Positions 34,632 to 43,014 of a DNA stretch of 64,000 nucleotides are shown piece after piece. Positions within the stretch are counted from its first letter, which is position 1; the number at the start of each line of letters is the position of its first letter. The notes under the pieces are model-generated. The model was not told where the DNA came from and searched no databases. It saw only the letters and a program-made list of their open reading frames with translations. The translations under genes and the position numbers were made by a program. This DNA is from Pedobacter foliorum (GTDB lineage: Bacteria > Bacteroidota > Bacteroidia > Sphingobacteriales > Sphingobacteriaceae), in NCBI RefSeq assembly GCF_013266735.1, contig NZ_JABSNU010000002.1:248001-312000 (forward strand), given 5' to 3'.

Positions 34632-35540
34632 TTATTTGCTCACTTCGGCCTTTATGGCCAGGTCGGTAAAGTCTGGTGAGAAATAGCTGTACGGAAGCCA
34701 CGCTCTTCTGAAATTCATGCCCCATATGTTCAAGTTATTCGTTTTTACAGGAGATATGCCAATGGCGGGACGATAATTGATAACCTGGTTCGTAGTTAGG
34801 CCATCCGCATTATTTAGTCTCACATAGCCCATGTTGTGAAAATCCCGAACCCATTCTACAGCAACAAAAAACTCGGGATCAGGAATTATGATGTTAAGAT
34901 CCGTTAAGTCGATCTTTATTCGCCTCCTGCCATTGCTTTTAGCCTCGATCACTTTCGAACACAAATCCCGGCCGGGCCCGCGAGTTAGGCTGTCCAATCC
35001 GTAGATCCTTACGCGGAATTTGGTGTATTCCGTCCCCGTATAGCTAAATAAAAGGCGATAAATAGAGACATTTTTCAATACACCGCCAATCTTAGGGGCA
35101 TCAAATCGCTGGGCAAGCTGCAACCATTCGAATGAAGTGGCTCTCTCGCTTACACCGGCATAATGCTCGACGTCGTTCGAATCGAAATCATTGAGTAACG
35201 TATCTAGCTTGGATACCGATTGTTTTGGAGGTGCCAAAAAAGCAATTCTGACCAGTTGGATGCTGTCCCGGCCCTCTAGTTCCCGGATAGGGAACTTATA
35301 GACCCGATAGTTTTGGGCAGCAAAAATAATGGTGTCCCGCATCGCTGATAAGTTGCCCGGAATACTAAATACACCATCATTTTCTGTATTAATGGCCAGC
35401 CTTGCCCTGATGATGGACACCGAGACGCTTGAAATGGGCAGTTTGGTCTCGCTGTCGACGATGTGAAATAAGTTTAATTTATCCTGAGCATGAACCCTAG
35501 TTATAAACACCAGCAGCAAAAATGTAAATAATGTCTTCAT
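34632..35540 (-). CDS. Surface protein with carboxypeptidase-regulatory-like domain, paralog A
   Basis: The 302 residues start with a signal peptide (ending HAQ, about 19). A carboxypeptidase-regulatory-like beta-sandwich covers about 22-100 (SSVSVSIIRARLAINTENDG). The C-terminal half has a second beta domain with RVRIYGLDSLTRGPGRDLC and DPEFFVAVEWVRDF. The same order occurs in its neighbour at 35544, from which it is separated by 3 bases. Similar proteins occur in Bacteroidetes as envelope proteins of unknown role. The region is visibly richer in G and C than the flanks. Confidence 0.75.
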   Translation of the reverse strand: MKTLFTFLLLVFITRVHAQDKLNLFHIVDSETKLPISSVSVSIIRARLAINTENDGVFSIPGNLSAMRDTIIFAAQNYRVYKFPIRELEGRDSIQLVRIAFLAPPKQSVSKLDTLLNDFDSNDVEHYAGVSERATSFEWLQLAQRFDAPKIGGVLKNVSIYRLLFSYTGTEYTKFRVRIYGLDSLTRGPGRDLCSKVIEAKSNGRRRIKIDLTDLNIIIPDPEFFVAVEWVRDFHNMGYVRLNNADGLTTNQVINYRPAIGISPVKTNNLNIWGMNFRRAWLPYSYFSPDFTDLAIKAEVSK

Positions 35541-35543
35541 GTC

Positions 35544-36560
35544 TCAGTAGCTTATAGTGGCCGATAAGGCAATTTCACGCTTCTCTTCGGGAATTTCCGA
35601 GTCATAGAGCTGCCATTTGTTTTCATGATTTTTAATCCAGGATAGGGTAGGTTTTTTCTTTTTATATTCGATCAGAGCGGGCTCGTAAAGCGTTGCATAT
35701 TCTGATACATCTTCCAATATCTGGTTTCCTTTTTTGGTGACCTTTCGTACTTTTTGCGCGTAAAATAACTTGATGACCTCGTTGAATGGAATGTGCATCC
35801 ATTCTATTGTAATGTAAAACTCAGCGGAGTTGATGATGATGTTGTCTTTGCGAAGATCCAGTTCAACCCAGGGCGCCTTATCCGTAAGGTTAATGATTTT
35901 ACTGAATAGCAACGTATCTGGCGCGCAGGTCTTTGGGTCTACAGACATGACATGGAGCAAAAAACGGGTTTTGATGTGAGAAGTCACTAGAGGCTTGTCC
36001 GGATACTTTGTTTCGTCTAATTCTCTTCTTCCCAGATCTACCTTGGTCAGTACCACATTTCCCTGCGGGGCGGTAAACAATTTAGCGAAAAAACGATTCC
36101 TGGGCGAAAAGGGGTAGGTGACCACTGGCGGAAAAGGGTCTGTATTCACTTCAGGCGGGTCTTCCTTAATATCGCTTAGGTCAAATTTATTTAAACGGAC
36201 AGTTTTAAGTTCTTCATTTGTAATACTAACCTCTTCCAGCGTAGTTGTGGTCGGTACCAGGGAAATGAAGCCGTTCTTTTGATAGGAACTGGTGAGGAGT
36301 TTGAAAGTCTGGTAGCCAACTGAACTAAAAATGAGCGTATCCTTCACAACAGAATCAGCGCTTGCTATTCTAAAATATCCTTGCGCATTACTCGTAACGG
36401 TGATTCTTTCCCTAGCCAATCGTATATTGACATTGGGTACCGGGGCCTCTGATTTTTGGTTGATGATTTGTCCTTCAAAAACAGTCTGGGCACTGACCTT
36501 TATGGAACTAAGGAATAAAATAATTCCTAAGAATAACTGGAGAAATTTGGAGCGTTTCAT
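35544..36560 (-). CDS. Surface protein with carboxypeptidase-regulatory-like domain, paralog B
   Basis: At 338 residues it has a signal peptide (about 1-24, ending VSAQ) and a carboxypeptidase-regulatory-like domain (about 28-110, APVPNVNIRLARERITVTSN). A C-terminal beta domain has FLLHVMSVDPKTCAPDTLLF and NSAEFYITIEWMHIPF, aligned with paralog A. The two probably arose by tandem duplication and act together at the cell surface. No TonB-receptor plug or barrel is present, so these are not receptors. The upstream ATPase and sheath neighbours may or may not be related. Confidence 0.75.
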   Translation of the reverse strand: MKRSKFLQLFLGIILFLSSIKVSAQTVFEGQIINQKSEAPVPNVNIRLARERITVTSNAQGYFRIASADSVVKDTLIFSSVGYQTFKLLTSSYQKNGFISLVPTTTTLEEVSITNEELKTVRLNKFDLSDIKEDPPEVNTDPFPPVVTYPFSPRNRFFAKLFTAPQGNVVLTKVDLGRRELDETKYPDKPLVTSHIKTRFLLHVMSVDPKTCAPDTLLFSKIINLTDKAPWVELDLRKDNIIINSAEFYITIEWMHIPFNEVIKLFYAQKVRKVTKKGNQILEDVSEYATLYEPALIEYKKKKPTLSWIKNHENKWQLYDSEIPEEKREIALSATISY

Positions 36561-36671
36561 ATACTAAGATAAGATTTGTGGTTTAAAAAACAGATCCATT
36601 CTTGTATTTGTACATGGGTTTGTGTGCAGTTGAGCGGCAGCAACGAATCAACATAAGTAGAAGACTCAGCC

Positions 36672-36694
36672 GAATCACTCACCAATCTTATGGG
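36672..36694. repeat. 23-base repeat, copy 2 (first copy at 2163)
   Basis: It is identical over 23 bases to 2163-2185. Here CACCAATCT is followed 14 bases later by its complement AGATTGGTG, forming a hairpin. The short open frame across it (36557-36739) is not supported as a gene. Confidence 0.5.
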
Positions 36695-36752
36695 AATTAA
36701 TGAGATTGGTGGATTTCGTTTAACAATAAAAATTAACAAATTCTATGTACCC

Positions 36753-37556
36753 TTATTTTGTCGTCGCTAATACATAGTTTGTCATTAAAAAATCTTCCTT
36801 AAAACCCATTTTCAAGTAAATATTCTTACCGAGTCTAGAAGATTGTAGAGTGGCTGTTTTAATCTTCTTGTCAATTGCCCCATTGATGAGAAGCACCATA
36901 ACTTCTTCTGCAAAACCTTGCTTTCTAAATTCTGGAATGATACCTAATCCATGAATACCTATTACGCTTCTCGTTTCATATGTAATAACTGTGCCAATTG
37001 GCTTTTGACCAAGATAAACAAGGTAATAAGAAATAGGCTGCTTGGTTCTCATTAGTATTTCCGAAGAAATTTTGTAGCCAAAACTCTGTGGGTATATGTC
37101 AGACCATAGCATTGCTTCATTTTCATTGTCTATTCTTTTTAAACTAATTCGGTTTATAGATTCAAACTTTTGATCGAATACTAATGACATTCCAATCTGT
37201 TCGGATTTTTTAACTAAGCCAATTTTTTCAATTACAGAATGCTGCGTGTTTTCAAAATCACTCCAATAACTTAGGGATAAAGGAATTTTAGAATCTTTCA
37301 TTACCTCGGCTATTGTTTGAAAAACCTTTTCTTTTATATTTTCATCAGCATCTAATACTTGTTTAATGGTATAGAATCTGGGTTGTGAGTTTATACTCAG
37401 GTTTCTTTCATTAAGCCAAATACGATTTGGCCATTCAGAATCGAGGATGGGACAATAGCTAAAAGATTTTTGTTCGATGTAATTTTGAAAGGCTTGCGCT
37501 ACTGTTTTCCATAAAGAAATCAGGTTGTTAATATTATACTTCTGGTTTGTAGTCAT
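36753..37556 (-). CDS. GNAT-family N-acetyltransferase
   Basis: From ATG 37556 (MTTNQKYN) the protein has 267 residues; an earlier ATG at 37586 would overlap the transporter gene. The GNAT core lies in the C-terminal half: PIGTVITYETRSVIGIHGLG, then EFRKQGFAEEVMVLLI, the acetyl-CoA loop (R/Q-x-x-G-x-A), and a closing KMGFKEDFLM. The N-terminal half matches no domain I know. The substrate is unknown. It is last in a minus-strand run with the transporter, dienelactone hydrolase and Crp genes. Confidence 0.85.
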   Translation of the reverse strand: MTTNQKYNINNLISLWKTVAQAFQNYIEQKSFSYCPILDSEWPNRIWLNERNLSINSQPRFYTIKQVLDADENIKEKVFQTIAEVMKDSKIPLSLSYWSDFENTQHSVIEKIGLVKKSEQIGMSLVFDQKFESINRISLKRIDNENEAMLWSDIYPQSFGYKISSEILMRTKQPISYYLVYLGQKPIGTVITYETRSVIGIHGLGIIPEFRKQGFAEEVMVLLINGAIDKKIKTATLQSSRLGKNIYLKMGFKEDFLMTNYVLATTK

Positions 37557-37557
37557 G

Positions 37558-38007
37558 TTATTTTGAATTAATGAAAATAATTCCAATAATCATTGCTGTG
37601 GCTCCGATCATTTTTTTCGTTGAAATGGGTTCAAGAGGTAGATTAAACCATCCGAAATGTCCGGCAATGACAGAGAATATAAGCTGACCGCATAATCCTA
37701 AAGACATCATTTTTGCAATGCCTAACTTAGGAATTGTGAAATAGTATAATGTTATTCCTGTTATGCTAAACAGCCCCCCTATAACCCATAGATGTGTTGG
37801 AACCTGTTTTTCGGATTGAAGATTGAGTGTGTCTTTTGAAAAAAGTAGAACAAAAATTAAGGCAAATAAAGCACCACTTGTATAGGTGGCCATGGATGCT
37901 AGAATTGGTTTTTTTAGTAAGGATCCTAGCTGTGTGCTAAAGCCTGATTGAATAGCTAAACAGACGCCTCCTAAGAATGCTATTGTGGACAATAACTGTT
38001 GATTCAT
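37558..38007 (-). CDS. DMT-superfamily transporter, DUF606 (YdcZ) type
   Basis: The 149 residues form about five membrane helices, with the family opening FLGGVCLAIQSGFSTQLGSL and the C-terminal MSLGLCGQLIFSVIAGHFGW. Half-size DMT proteins like this act as dimers. The substrate is unknown. It is packed between the dienelactone hydrolase gene (12 bases) and the acetyltransferase gene (1 base), so co-transcription is likely. Confidence 0.85.
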   Translation of the reverse strand: MNQQLLSTIAFLGGVCLAIQSGFSTQLGSLLKKPILASMATYTSGALFALIFVLLFSKDTLNLQSEKQVPTHLWVIGGLFSITGITLYYFTIPKLGIAKMMSLGLCGQLIFSVIAGHFGWFNLPLEPISTKKMIGATAMIIGIIFINSK

Positions 38008-38019
38008 ATAATAAATATT

Positions 38020-38748
38020 CTATTTTAATGTGTTTTTTAGAAACATCAATGTATGTTCCCAAGCTCGGTTTGCCATTGTTAGATTATAATCTGGCGATTT
38101 GGGATTGGTAAATGTGTGTTTAGAATTACCGTAAGTAATAATCTGCCAATCAGCATTCGAGTCATTCATTTCTGAAATGAGATTGTCATAATCTTCTTTT
38201 GATACAGTAATGTCATCGGCAGGGTGGAGGACCAATATTTTTGAAGTGATTGAATTGTTTTTTCTACCAGGGTCTTTTGCTAATCCTCCATGAATAGAAA
38301 TCACAGCGGTTAGGTGAAGATTGCCACGGGCGGCTTCCAATGCTCCTGTACCACCAAAACAGTAACCGATAACGGCAATTTTTTCTGGAATCGCACCACA
38401 TTGTTTAAGCTCCTTTAGTGCCAGAGAAATTCTTTTTTGGTATTCTTTATGGTTTTGTTTGTAATACTTGGAGCTTTTTGATGCTTCGTCAATATCTCTT
38501 GGAATGTTGCCCGCACCATAAATATCGGCTATAAAAGCAATATAGCCTTGCTTTTCCAGTTCCAAAGCGGCATTCTTAGCTTCGTCATCTATTCCTTTCC
38601 AGGCAGGTAGGATGAGAATGCCAGGTAGCTTTTTTCCTGCATTAGAACTTACTAGACCATTTAAGACCTGCTCGCTGTCTTTATACGTAATTAATTTCAG
38701 CTCATTTTTTGAAGTGGAATTTTGCAAATCTGTCATTTCTGTTGCCAT
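38020..38748 (-). CDS. Dienelactone hydrolase family protein
   Basis: At 242 residues it has the alpha/beta-hydrolase fold with a Cys nucleophile in VIGYCFGGTGALEA (about residue 127), an Asp in HPADDITVS and a His in NSKHTFTNP, the triad of dienelactone hydrolases. The opening PGILILPAWKGIDDEAK is typical of the family. It hydrolyses a lactone or ester whose identity is not clear here. No signal peptide, so cytoplasmic. Confidence 0.88.
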   Translation of the reverse strand: MATEMTDLQNSTSKNELKLITYKDSEQVLNGLVSSNAGKKLPGILILPAWKGIDDEAKNAALELEKQGYIAFIADIYGAGNIPRDIDEASKSSKYYKQNHKEYQKRISLALKELKQCGAIPEKIAVIGYCFGGTGALEAARGNLHLTAVISIHGGLAKDPGRKNNSITSKILVLHPADDITVSKEDYDNLISEMNDSNADWQIITYGNSKHTFTNPKSPDYNLTMANRAWEHTLMFLKNTLK

Positions 38749-38814
38749 TTTTTTTAATAATGAAACAAAATTACCAGTCGCAAATCATACCACTCTTTAC
38801 ATATGTTGATTAGT

Positions 38815-39423
38815 CTATTTTTTCTTGAAATGTTTTCTGATTCTACTTAATTGTGTAGGTGTTACGCCCAAGTGTGAAGCAATATGTTGCAGTGGAACTC
38901 TTTTGTCAATATCGGGATAAGCCTTGAGGAGTTTCATATATCGAGTAGTTGTATTCTCCATGACCAGTGAAATTTCTCTTTGCTCTTTGTCGATAATCCA
39001 ATTTTTTTCAAGATAAGCGATGTAGAAATTTTTAAGATCGTCATGTAGATAAATAAGATCTTTATATTGCTGATAATTTATGCTTATAAGGATTGTTATT
39101 TCTATGGCTTGCAAAGTAAACTCGGAAGGTATTTTCAATATTGCTGAGACACTAGAACCAGCAAAATGCCTTTCCAGAAAAATATTTTTATTATACGTTT
39201 TGCCTTCTATATCGGTAAAATAAGCAATCATTGCGCCTTGACAAATGAAGTTAATATGCTTCGAAACTTGTCCAATATTCAATAATATTTCATCCTTTTT
39301 CAAGGTTTTAAACTTGATTATCTTTTCAAGAAGACGAAATGATTCTTCCGAAATTGGGTAATATCCTATAATAGTTTCTTTAAATTCCTCTATATATGTT
39401 TTATGTTCTTCAATCACGCCCAT
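38815..39423 (-). CDS. Crp/Fnr-family transcriptional regulator
   Basis: The 202-residue protein has a cyclic-nucleotide-binding-like domain (about 20-115, LNIGQVSKHINFICQGAMIA) and a C-terminal helix-turn-helix (QHIASHLGVTPTQLSRIRKH). It is of the Bacteroidetes group that lacks cysteine ligands for FeS or haem. It probably controls the dienelactone hydrolase gene 66 bases downstream; that is an inference from order. Confidence 0.88.
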   Translation of the reverse strand: MGVIEEHKTYIEEFKETIIGYYPISEESFRLLEKIIKFKTLKKDEILLNIGQVSKHINFICQGAMIAYFTDIEGKTYNKNIFLERHFAGSSVSAILKIPSEFTLQAIEITILISINYQQYKDLIYLHDDLKNFYIAYLEKNWIIDKEQREISLVMENTTTRYMKLLKAYPDIDKRVPLQHIASHLGVTPTQLSRIRKHFKKK

Positions 39424-39470
39424 TTGTTTATTAAGATATTTGGTTAAATATATATCCGATCACTTATATA

Positions 39471-39632
39471 GTGGAATCAGGCAAAAATAGACAAAGTAGG
39501 AGGATTTCTGAAATCCTAAAAGGCGGTGGTGTAATCAGTTTCGTTCAGGAGATTGAGACAAAATCAGTTCCTGCGACCATTCATTTTTTAGCGGACAGAC
39601 TAAAGCCGACAGTTCCAGAGACAGATAACTGA
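39471..39632 (+). pseudogene. Possible HxlR-type regulator scrap
   Basis: A 53-codon frame reads RRISEILKGGG and then ETKSVPATIHFLADRLKPTV. Spacing and residues echo the C-terminal wing of HxlR regulators (R-x-S-x-x-LK ... T-VP-x-T-x-x-Y-x-L). The N-terminal helices are missing. The remainder of 39424-39694 shows nothing else. The assignment is weak. Confidence 0.3.
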
Positions 39633-39694
39633 TGCTTTATAACCGACTCTCTTCATAAGAATTATAACGCAGTTATTTTCATCAATAGACAGCG

Positions 39695-40324
39695 CTATTT
39701 CTGGTGTTTCCAGAAGCGCCCCTTGCCGTCGGCGATCCATTCCAGGGCTTCATCTATCCTTTTTTGCCGGGTCTGATCGGTTTTCGCATCACTGATCCAG
39801 ATGATATATTCCTTACGGAAAGAGTCTGACTTACTTTCAAAGACATCTTTCGCTTTTGGACTGCCTTCCAGCGCATCCAGGAAATAGTCGGGCGTTTCCA
39901 ATACCTTGGGCTTTTCCACTACAGGTTTTTCTCTTTGAATCTTTACGCCCTTTTCGTTTAGCTGTACCGCCTCCTTAATCATAACAATAAATTCCTGATC
40001 AGAGATCAGTTCACTAAACTGCGTTATTTTACCCAATAGCCGCTTGATCGGTTTGAGATCCTTGGCCGCTTTTAGTCGAGAATCGCTCATTAATTCGCCT
40101 TTTAAAAAGGTAAACGCGCAGTGTGCCTTATGTGAAGCCATCACACACATATGATCGCCCTTATAATCAAAATGGGGAATGCCCCATTTAATAGTCTCTT
40201 CCACATTCGGGCAGTTTTCATGGACAAGCCTGCGCCAGTGTTCAAGGATCGGTCTTGCAAAATCTTCTGCCTTAGTGATATAGACATCTATGGCTGGATC
40301 GTAATTCTTATTCTCCATTTCCAA
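39695..40324 (-). CDS. DUF1801 + YdeI/OmdA-domain protein
   Basis: At 209 residues it has an N-terminal DUF1801-like domain (about 10-115: ILEHWRRLVHENCPNVEETI, then MCVMASHKAHCAFTF). The C-terminal OmdA segment follows (about 145-205: DVFESKSDSFRKEYIIWISD, RQKRIDEALEWI). This is the full-length layout of the family of which 4089-4310 carries only the C-terminal part. Biochemical function is not known. It is 4 bases downstream of the VOC gene and co-transcribed with it. Base use is more GC-rich than the core genes. Confidence 0.85.
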   Translation of the reverse strand: MEMENKNYDPAIDVYITKAEDFARPILEHWRRLVHENCPNVEETIKWGIPHFDYKGDHMCVMASHKAHCAFTFLKGELMSDSRLKAAKDLKPIKRLLGKITQFSELISDQEFIVMIKEAVQLNEKGVKIQREKPVVEKPKVLETPDYFLDALEGSPKAKDVFESKSDSFRKEYIIWISDAKTDQTRQKRIDEALEWIADGKGRFWKHQK

Positions 40325-40328
40325 GCGG

Positions 40329-40736
40329 TTAAGACTGAGCGAACTGACTCATGTCCATATATACCAATTCCCATTTGTGACCGTCGAGATCGGCAAAACT
40401 ATGCTGGTACATAAAGCCGTGATCCTTTGGCTCGGTATAAATCCTGCCGCCCAAAGACTGGGCCTTACTGATAAAGGCCTTAACTTCTTCCGCTGAATTC
40501 GCATCCAATGCCATCAGCACTTCAGTTTGCTGGTTGGCATCACATACATCTGTATCGATAAAAGTTTTGAAATACGTTTCGGTAAGCAACATCACAAAAA
40601 TGCTGTCACTGACCACCATACAACCGGCCTTATCATCGCTGAACTGCGGATTGAATGAAAAACCCAGGTTTGTGAAAAAATCTACGGATTTGTCCAGATC
40701 TTTTACTGGTAGACTGATAAATACTTTGCTTGGCAT
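40329..40736 (-). CDS. VOC/glyoxalase-superfamily protein
   Basis: This 135-residue protein has the paired beta-alpha-beta-beta-beta layout: FISLPVKDLDKSVDFFTNLG at the start, CMVVSDSIFVMLLTE, and FADLDGHKWELVYMD at the end (metal Glu). It is of the PhnB-like type in which substrates are unknown; some act on antibiotics or dicarbonyls. It is followed directly by the YdeI gene. Confidence 0.85.
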   Translation of the reverse strand: MPSKVFISLPVKDLDKSVDFFTNLGFSFNPQFSDDKAGCMVVSDSIFVMLLTETYFKTFIDTDVCDANQQTEVLMALDANSAEEVKAFISKAQSLGGRIYTEPKDHGFMYQHSFADLDGHKWELVYMDMSQFAQS

Positions 40737-40813
40737 ATAATTAAATTGATATCACAAATAAATGCAGATTTGTACAAAAAAGCTCGGTTGAAATCTTGGA
40801 TTTACAGGTCAAT

Positions 40814-41722
40814 TTAATTACCTGTGTGTTGCCTGCGGAACGCAGAAGGGGAGAGTCCCGCATGTTTTTTAAAGAACCTACCAAAATTGTTTGGATCAGA
40901 AAACTCCAGCTGGTAAGCAATCCTGGAAATCTCCATATCGGTGTACCGAACCAGCGATCTGGCCTCAGTGGCCATTCGTTCTGTAATAAAACTCAGTGCA
41001 TTGCGCCCCGAAACTTGTTTAACAGACTGGGAAAGGTAATTGGCCGTAACCGAAAGTAGGTCTGCGTACTCCTTGACACTACGCTTCTGGATATAATGAC
41101 TTTCAATCAGCTGGATAAAATCCTGCATCAATACTTGCTGTCTGCCAGCGGGCAGCGCCCTCTGCTTCCTTTCCAGCGCAAAGCCCTCCAGATGACACAA
41201 CAGCCCCAAAAGCTTCAGCCTTGCTTCCAGGTGGGTATCTTCACCTGACTGTTCATAAGCGGAAAAAACAGCTTCAAAATGTGGAGTCAACTCAATAAAA
41301 GTATCATGATCAAATCTGAACAGATTGGTGCGGAGCTGATCAAACAGCGTAAACTGCTTGTGAAACCCAGGCCTGAAAAATGAAAAGGCCTCCGGCTTAA
41401 AATAAATAATATAACCCTCTAAAGCATTATTGTGCGCGAAACTATAAACCAGGTTGGGCGAATGGAACACCAGATAGGAATCCGGATTTTCTACCAATTC
41501 CTCACCGTAACTGACATTCACCTTTCCTGAATTGAACAGCAATGCAAAAAAATAAAAGGCACGCCTGAACGGTGGCCGGTATACCGACACCTGCGGCTTA
41601 TCCAGCGGTTTTAACCTCAGACAATAGAAATCAGGGTTCTCTGTTCTGCCAGGCCAGGGAATAGAGGCCAGAAAATCATTGATATCCGTATAAAAGGGAA
41701 GCTCTGGTTTCATTTTTTCCAT
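40814..41722 (-). CDS. AraC-family transcriptional regulator
   Basis: From ATG 41722 (MEKMKPELPF) it has 302 residues; longer frames run through the tRNA and are excluded. An N-terminal cupin-like ligand domain (about 35-180) is followed by two helix-turn-helices (about 205-300, SVKEYADLLSVTANYLSQSV and ISRIAYQLEFSDPNNFGRFF). Between them lies LPAGRQ (about residues 189-194), encoded by a CTGCC-AGCG-GGCAG palindrome that looks like an in-frame repeat insertion. It may control the VOC-YdeI unit just downstream on the same strand. The gene is noticeably GC-rich. Confidence 0.88.
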   Translation of the reverse strand: MEKMKPELPFYTDINDFLASIPWPGRTENPDFYCLRLKPLDKPQVSVYRPPFRRAFYFFALLFNSGKVNVSYGEELVENPDSYLVFHSPNLVYSFAHNNALEGYIIYFKPEAFSFFRPGFHKQFTLFDQLRTNLFRFDHDTFIELTPHFEAVFSAYEQSGEDTHLEARLKLLGLLCHLEGFALERKQRALPAGRQQVLMQDFIQLIESHYIQKRSVKEYADLLSVTANYLSQSVKQVSGRNALSFITERMATEARSLVRYTDMEISRIAYQLEFSDPNNFGRFFKKHAGLSPSAFRRQHTGN

Positions 41723-41780
41723 AATCTCTACAAAACGATTGACCGAAAATAGCTTTTTAAATATTATTTTTTTTCCTCTC

Positions 41781-41817
41781 AACAAAAAAGCCTGAAATCT
41801 TACGATTCCAGGCTTTT
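41781..41817 (-). terminator. tRNA-Ser terminator (flank copy 4)
   Basis: The hairpin GCCTGAAATC / GATTCCAGGC (41790-41813) is followed on the minus strand by a U-run (plus-strand A6). It is the best-preserved copy of the att-like flank. Confidence 0.75.
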
Positions 41818-41834
41818 TGTAGGTTTTGATACCT

Positions 41835-41924
41835 TGGCGGAGAGTGGGGGATTCGAACCCGCGGACCCTTTGACAAGTCAACAGTTTTCAAGACTGCCGC
41901 AATCGACCACTCTGCCAACTCTCC
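41835..41924 (-). tRNA. tRNA-Ser(UGA), copy 2
   Basis: The sequence is identical to the tRNA at 10016-10105: class II tRNA with anticodon UGA, G discriminator and encoded CCA. Its 5' side faces the conserved core genes and its 3' side faces the accessory region. It is the likely original site of integration. Confidence 0.97.
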
Positions 41925-42018
41925 GCGACAAAAGTACAAATACGACTTGATTTTGCAAATTCAGATTTAGATATTTCTGCTTAAAAACGATAACGCGCTA
42001 AAAATGAGTAAGAAAAAT

Positions 42019-43011
42019 TTATCTTTTCCCTAGTTTATCCTCTATTGGAGCCGCTTTTTTGAACAAATTGAAGTTCGGTCTGATGATTTTAACGCTGCGT
42101 TTCGACAGATCTACGCTTGCATTTAGCTCAAAGCCGACTAAAAGTATCAAAGAATTTAGATAAAGCCAGATCATAATTACGATAAGTGTACCGATAGATC
42201 CGTAAATTTTATTGTACGAACTGAAATTATTGATGTAATAAGAAAAGCCCCAAATGGAGATAAATGCAAGTATGGTAGCAAGCCACGAGCCTGCACTAAA
42301 AAACTTCCATTTCTTTGCGTGCGCTGGGCCATACCTATAAAGGATAGAAATTGTTACGAAATATAATATTCCTAGCAAAGCCCATCTGGTAAGTTGTATA
42401 GCCAAAGTGGTAAAGCTCTCCCGAATATTAAGCTTGCTTTCAATACGGTTTAGTGCAAGCTCACCAATAGCCATTGCCGTAATACAAGTAATTACAGAGA
42501 AAGCAATTATCAAGGTAAGTAAAATAGCAATCAGGCGTTGTTTAAGCCAGCTACGGGTTTCAATAATTAGCGACGACTTGTTGAAAGCCATCATCAGGTT
42601 GTGTACCCCATTAGTGGCAAAGAATAGCGACAAAATAAAACCGAAGGACAGCAATCCTCTATTTTGCTTATGCACTATCTCATCAAGCGTAGTGCTAAAA
42701 GCCTTATACGCATCCTCAGGTAAAACCAAAATAATCAGGTTCATCAACTGATCCTGAAAACCAATTTTCTTGGGTATAAAAGGGATCAGTGTAAATAAGA
42801 AGATGATGGCCGGGAAAATGGCCAACATGAAATTATAAGCCAATGACGAAGCTTTATTCACCAAAGATTCTTTACCTATCTCTTTAAAAAAGAAAGTAGC
42901 AACAGTATAGATAGGAAGCGGACTAAAGCCTGGTAATACACAAACTTTTGTCCAGCTAATAAATAGAGAATAAAGTCTGATCTTTAATAGCTGTTTATGA
43001 ATCCACTCCAT
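42019..43011 (-). CDS. YihY/BrkB-family membrane protein
   Basis: The 330 residues show the family pattern: KASSLAYNFMLAIFPAIIFL near the start, RGLLSFGFILSLFFATNGVH, a middle with long helices, and IWLYLNSLILLVGFELNASV at the end. There are six membrane segments. The family is called a virulence factor or ribonuclease BN by old annotation; its true function is unknown. It is the last gene of a four-gene minus-strand operon starting at the PASTA gene. Confidence 0.9.
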   Translation of the reverse strand: MEWIHKQLLKIRLYSLFISWTKVCVLPGFSPLPIYTVATFFFKEIGKESLVNKASSLAYNFMLAIFPAIIFLFTLIPFIPKKIGFQDQLMNLIILVLPEDAYKAFSTTLDEIVHKQNRGLLSFGFILSLFFATNGVHNLMMAFNKSSLIIETRSWLKQRLIAILLTLIIAFSVITCITAMAIGELALNRIESKLNIRESFTTLAIQLTRWALLGILYFVTISILYRYGPAHAKKWKFFSAGSWLATILAFISIWGFSYYINNFSSYNKIYGSIGTLIVIMIWLYLNSLILLVGFELNASVDLSKRSVKIIRPNFNLFKKAAPIEDKLGKR

Positions 43012-43014
43012 TTT

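Noticed and set aside
29932..36560. Complete extracellular contractile injection system
   Set aside because: Only a sheath and a related ATPase are present; tube, spike, baseplate, cap and effectors are absent.
36557..36739. 60-codon frame upstream of paralog B
   Set aside because: It covers the 23-base repeat and hairpin and has no family pattern.
41723..41939. N-terminal extension of the AraC gene and a 60-codon frame over the 41.8 kb tRNA
   Set aside because: Both are translations of the tRNA-Ser gene and its terminator; the AraC start at 41722 is natural.
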